This document shows positions 6,727 through 9,550 of a stretch of 9,550 nt of DNA, piece after piece. Numbering within the stretch: position 1 is the stretch's first letter; the number at the start of each line of letters is the position of its first letter. A program made the translations under genes and the position numbers. A model generated the notes under the pieces. It saw only the letters and a list, made by a program, of their open reading frames with translations. It was not told where the DNA came from and made no database searches. This stretch comes from CAYRJD01 sp964424585 (GTDB taxonomy: Bacteria; Actinomycetota; Acidimicrobiia; Acidimicrobiales; Poriferisodalaceae). Where the stretch lies: contig CAYRJD010000093.1 of NCBI GenBank assembly GCA_964424585.1, positions 1-9,550 of the forward strand, read 5' to 3'.

Positions 6727-6754
6727 CCGGTCAGCGCCGCGGCAGGCCTGTGCG

Positions 6755-8116
6755 ATGAACGACGAACCGGAGCCGCTCGAACTCATCACGTCGCTCGGCG
6801 GCAGCCAGCAAAGCGAGTCGGTGTACGAGCGAGAGCCGCCGCGCCGCGCGAAAGCCGCGGTGCTCGCGACCGTCGGGCTAGCGGTGTTGCTCGGCGTCAT
6901 CGTGCTGGGCGTGGTGCTGACCGCGCGCAACGCAACGACCACTGCGCCTGAAGACGAAGCGGAACCAGCAAGCGCAGAGCCAGCCGATGCCGCACCCGCT
7001 GCCGATGACGCGGCGACCAACGACAGCGATCGGCGCGGAGCATCCGGTCGGCGCAGCCCAAGTGAGTCCCGGCCCGACGCGACCGCGCAGCCAGCGCTCA
7101 CCCTGGCGCCCCCGCCCAGCCTGCCGCCGCTCGCGGGCTTGCCTCGTCGCCGACCAGACGCGCAGCTGTTCGCAATCGACGCTGGCTTGCGCGAGCAACT
7201 CGATTCACCCAACAGTTCTTCTAACGGTGCGGCTAGCAGTTCGTCTAACGATGCGATCATCTTCAGCAAAGACTTGACCGACGGCTCGGTGCTGCTGCAC
7301 TCGACTGCCGGCCAGCCCAACGACCTGCTCTACCTCGACGGCGATCTCGTCGTGCGCGCCGGGCGAGACGTGCGCCTGCTGGGCATCGAAACGACCGACG
7401 ATCTCTTGCTGGCACAAGACACCAGCTCGATGCTGGCGGCGTTCAACCCGCCGCGGGTGGTCGTCACGTTCGACGAGCGCGCCACGACGCGCCTGGTGCG
7501 AGCACGCGTCGTCGGGCTCGACGGGCTGACCGTGAACGAGGTGATCTTCCCCGCCGAAGCTCGGGTGCTGGGCGCTATCGGCGAGCACTTCTTCGTGGCC
7601 ATGGCAGGCGAGATCTGGGCGTGGACGGGCACGGGCGAGCCGACCTACCTGGGCGCTGGCCGTCCCATCGGCATCGGCGCGTCTGGCGTGATCGCCGTGC
7701 GGTGCGGCCGAGACGGCTGTCGCTTAGAGGTCGTCGGCGTCGACCCGGACCCGCCGTTCGACATCACCGCCGGCCGACGCATCGAGCTGCCTGACCGGCT
7801 CAGCCGAGCACACCCCGATCACTGGAGCGAACCGGGCGTCGTGTCGCCCAACGGACGCATGCTGGCGTTTCACCTCGCGCAACTGAGCGGCAACGTGCGC
7901 GGCGTGATGGTGATCGACCTGGTCACCGGCACGCACGCGTTCAGCCCCGAACAAAGCGTCGAGTTGGGCGACATCGCGTGGTCGAGCGACAGCCGCTACC
8001 TGCTGTACGCGTTCGACGGCGACGTGATGGTGTGGGAGCCCGACTTCACGTCCGGCATGGGCCCCAGCGGACGTGTGATGATTAACCGACGCCTAGAGAG
8101 CCTGGTGGTGACTTGA
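6755..8116 (+). CDS. Single-pass membrane protein with extracytoplasmic propeller-like domain
   Basis: The product is 453 residues and is not assigned to a named family. A charged cytosolic N-terminus (1-33, with PPRRAK) precedes one hydrophobic helix at about 34-56. Next comes a low-complexity linker rich in A, E, P, D, R and S to about 130, as in proteins spanning the cell wall. The rest is beta-rich. It ends in propeller-like repeats: VVSPNGRMLAFHLA, then VIDLVTGTHAF, then DIAWSSDSRYLLYAFDGDVMVWEP (406-428), which look like WD40/TolB blades. A Ser/Asn-rich duplication (about 153-168) interrupts the domain start. Two cysteines in CGRDGC may form a disulfide. ATG 6755 follows the dehydrogenase by 28 bases with GGCAGG 8 bases upstream; the in-frame extension from 6614 is only the dehydrogenase tail read in another frame. 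The TGATG junction couples it to the deacetylase. A scaffold, binding or sensor role is inference. Confidence 0.75.
   Translation: MNDEPEPLELITSLGGSQQSESVYEREPPRRAKAAVLATVGLAVLLGVIVLGVVLTARNATTTAPEDEAEPASAEPADAAPAADDAATNDSDRRGASGRRSPSESRPDATAQPALTLAPPPSLPPLAGLPRRRPDAQLFAIDAGLREQLDSPNSSSNGAASSSSNDAIIFSKDLTDGSVLLHSTAGQPNDLLYLDGDLVVRAGRDVRLLGIETTDDLLLAQDTSSMLAAFNPPRVVVTFDERATTRLVRARVVGLDGLTVNEVIFPAEARVLGAIGEHFFVAMAGEIWAWTGTGEPTYLGAGRPIGIGASGVIAVRCGRDGCRLEVVGVDPDPPFDITAGRRIELPDRLSRAHPDHWSEPGVVSPNGRMLAFHLAQLSGNVRGVMVIDLVTGTHAFSPEQSVELGDIAWSSDSRYLLYAFDGDVMVWEPDFTSGMGPSGRVMINRRLESLVVT
7213..7255 (+). repeat. 24-base tandem duplication encoding a Ser/Asn-rich segment
   Basis: CAGTTCTTCTAACGGTGCG (7213-7231) recurs as CAGTTCGTCTAACGATGCG (7237-7255), a 24-base period with two mismatches across the 19 matched bases. 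In protein it gives NSSSNGAA followed by SSSSNDAI. The codons AGT, TCT and GGT are T-rich compared with their surroundings. The segment looks like a recently expanded flexible loop inside the propeller-like protein. Confidence 0.75.
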
Positions 8117-8928
8117 TGACAACGCTGCGAGTAGCAATGACCGCGGACGTCGACACCGTGTCGGTGTGGCTCGGCACGACCGACGCCACGTCGTTCAGCC
8201 GCGGCGAGTTCGGCGTGGTCGGCACCCGCCGGCTGCTCAAGCTGTACGACCGCTACGACATCACCGGCACGTTCTTCGTGCCCGGGCTCACCGCGCAGCT
8301 TTACCCAGAGCTGGTCGGCGAGATCGTCGCCGCTGGCCACGAAATCGGGCATCACGGCCACCACCACGAGAACCCGATGCGGCTCGGAAGAGACGGCGAA
8401 GCCGAGGTGCTCGCGAAGGGCTTCGACGCGCTCGCAGCCGCCGGAGCACCACGACCCGTGGGCTGGCGCTCACCCGCGTGGGCGGTGAGCGAGCACTCGC
8501 TCGACCTGCTGGTCGCGCACGGCTTCAGCTACGACTCGTCGTTGATGGGGCACGACACCCAGCCGTACTGGTGCCGCAGCGGCGATGAGTGGTCGCGCGA
8601 AACCGGCGTCAAGTGGGGCCAACGCATCGACCTGGTGGAGGTGCCCATCGCCTGGCACCTCGACGACTTCCCGTGGTTCGAGCACATCCCCCGCGGCCAA
8701 GGCAACCTCAGCGCGCCCTCCGCGGTGCTCGAGACCTGGCAGGGCGAGTTTCGCTGGGCCGCCGAGCACGAGCCCGACGGCGTGCTCACCTACACCATGC
8801 ACCCCCAGGTCATCGGGCGCGGCAGCCGAATGACGATGCTGGAGACGCTTGTCGCCGAGATCGCCAGCCACCCGAACGTGGCCTTCACCACGCTGGCGGC
8901 CGTCGCGCAGGAGTTTCGAGCTAGCTAG
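8116..8928 (+). CDS. Polysaccharide deacetylase (NodB domain), HpPgdA-like
   Basis: A 270-residue CE4-type hydrolase that follows the same motif order as Helicobacter pylori PgdA (HP0310). ADVDTV carries D11 and D13, the likely base and metal ligand. SRGEFG and RLLKLYDRY are the family N-terminal motifs. HGHHHENP supplies the metal histidines H80 and H84. GWRSPAW, LVEVPIAWHLDDFP and TMHP (H229) complete the active site. The expected reaction is metal-dependent removal of an N-acetyl or related group from a sugar, or cleavage of an imide-like bond, as the PuuE/allantoinase branch shares this fold. There is no signal peptide or membrane helix, as in HP0310, so the protein is predicted cytosolic or secreted by another route. 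ATG 8116 overlaps the upstream stop as TGATG; the extra methionine from TTG 8113 is unlikely. Its TAG stop is shared with a convergent gene. Confidence 0.9.
   Translation: MTTLRVAMTADVDTVSVWLGTTDATSFSRGEFGVVGTRRLLKLYDRYDITGTFFVPGLTAQLYPELVGEIVAAGHEIGHHGHHHENPMRLGRDGEAEVLAKGFDALAAAGAPRPVGWRSPAWAVSEHSLDLLVAHGFSYDSSLMGHDTQPYWCRSGDEWSRETGVKWGQRIDLVEVPIAWHLDDFPWFEHIPRGQGNLSAPSAVLETWQGEFRWAAEHEPDGVLTYTMHPQVIGRGSRMTMLETLVAEIASHPNVAFTTLAAVAQEFRAS
8921..8928. other. Palindromic overlap of convergent stop codons
   Basis: CTAGCTAG is its own reverse complement. The plus-strand deacetylase ends at TAG 8926-8928 and the minus-strand ABC ATPase ends at TAG 8923-8921, so the two genes overlap by 8 bases inside the palindrome. 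There is no room between them for a conventional terminator on either strand. Confidence 0.9.
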
Positions 8929-9550
8929 CCGACCAGCTGAGAAACCGGCCGTCTCGCCGCTCTAGCCGCAGGCGCAGACCGAAGCACTCAGACAGCGCGT
9001 CCGCGGTCAGCACTTCGTCGAGCGGGCCAGCAGCCAGCGGCTCGCCGTCGCGCAGCATCAACACGTGCGTGAACGACGGCGGAATCTCGTCGGTGTGGTG
9101 GGTGACCAGCACGGTCGGCGGCGTCTGGGGGTCGCCTGCTAGCCGAGCGAGCGTGCCGACCAGCTGCTCTCGGCCCGCCAGGTCGAGCCCGGCGGTAGGT
9201 TCGTCGAGCAGCATCAGCTTCGGCTCGCCCATCAGCGTGCGCGCCAGCTGAACTTTTTGCTGCTCGCCCGACGACAGCGTGCCGAACCGACGCTGCGCCA
9301 GCTCGGCCGCGCCGATCTGCGCGAGGCACGACCGCGCCGCGTCGTAGTCGGCATCGGAGTAGCTGTGCCACCACGTCTCGAGCGCGGCGTAGCGAGCGGT
9401 GACGACCAGCTCGACGGCGGTGATGGCTGGTCGGAACGTGTCGCGCAACGACGAGCTAGCCAGGCCGATGTGACGGCGCATCTCGCGCACGTCGGTCGAG
9501 CCCCAGCGTTCGCCCAGCACGGTGACCGTGCCGGTGGTGGGGTAGCGGTA
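8921..9550 (-). CDS. ABC transporter ATP-binding protein, N-terminus beyond window edge
   Basis: The visible 209 residues begin inside the gene, as the frame stays open to the right edge (YRYPTTGTVTVLGERWG). The Walker A motif and true start lie outside the window. The signature motif LSSGEQQ is at 9257-9277, Walker B with the D-loop (LMLLDEPTAGLD) at about 9182-9220, and the H-loop VTHHTDE at 9087-9107. The sequence GLASSSLRDTF occupies the Q-loop region without the usual glutamine. This wording resembles the B. subtilis YlmA / ModF-like group (COG1119) rather than typical importers. Such proteins are annotated as molybdate or metal transport ATPases, but a transport partner is not visible here, so the substrate is open. 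The gene is convergent with the deacetylase. GTG 9520 is an internal codon, not a real start, because the frame and family-like sequence extend upstream of it. Confidence 0.9.
   Translation of the reverse strand, partial: YRYPTTGTVTVLGERWGSTDVREMRRHIGLASSSLRDTFRPAITAVELVVTARYAALETWWHSYSDADYDAARSCLAQIGAAELAQRRFGTLSSGEQQKVQLARTLMGEPKLMLLDEPTAGLDLAGREQLVGTLARLAGDPQTPPTVLVTHHTDEIPPSFTHVLMLRDGEPLAAGPLDEVLTADALSECFGLRLRLERRDGRFLSWSAS

Noticed and set aside
6614..6754. Extended N-terminus for the propeller membrane protein
   Set aside because: The extra 47 residues are the dehydrogenase C-terminus in another frame and are Arg/Ser-rich; ATG 6755 gives a normal cytosolic tail before the membrane helix.
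6067..7320. Minus-strand open frame of 417 codons across the dehydrogenase and propeller genes
   Set aside because: It is antisense to the acyl-CoA dehydrogenase C-terminus with its conserved motifs; the translation is Ser/Ala/Arg-rich and matches nothing.

Overview
The window looks like an ordinary chromosomal segment of a high-GC bacterium, most likely an actinobacterium. The base composition is strongly GC-rich, coding density is close to complete, and starts are often GTG. The TIGR03084-type mycothiol-enzyme-like protein and the style of the acyl-CoA dehydrogenase also point to Actinobacteria. An Acidimicrobiia-like lineage is a guess only. No RNA genes, insertion sequences, CRISPR arrays or phage genes were seen, and no gap between genes exceeds 60 bases.

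Left block, minus strand (1-2636): an acetoacetyl-CoA synthetase gene is followed 31 bases later by upp (uracil phosphoribosyltransferase), whose 3' end lies beyond the left edge. Central divergent gap (2637-2694): 58 bases separate the synthetase from a rightward run of genes. Both flanking starts have a TANNNT hexamer 6-7 bases upstream and no convincing ribosome binding site, as expected for leaderless transcripts.

Rightward run, plus strand (2695-8928): seven tightly packed genes encode a TIGR03084 DinB/MDMPI-fold protein, dephospho-CoA kinase (coaE), a double hot-dog acyl-CoA thioesterase-like protein, a small beta-sandwich protein, an acyl-CoA dehydrogenase, a membrane-anchored protein with a propeller-like extracytoplasmic domain, and an HpPgdA-type polysaccharide deacetylase. 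Gaps or overlaps are small throughout (17-base overlap, ATGA, 6 bases, about 30 bases, 28 bases, TGATG). Right edge, minus strand (8921-9550): the C-terminal part of an ABC ATPase of the YlmA/ModF-like group converges on the deacetylase. The two stop codons share an 8-base palindrome.

Functionally, five genes touch CoA or acyl-CoA chemistry or sit among such genes: CoA synthesis by CoaE, acetoacetate activation, acyl-CoA oxidation and acyl-CoA hydrolysis. The last two plus-strand genes form a translationally coupled pair that looks envelope-related. No clearly new system was found. The most interesting points are the acyl-CoA dehydrogenase with its catalytic glutamate apparently relocated, the coupled propeller-deacetylase pair, and the small unassigned beta-sandwich protein.
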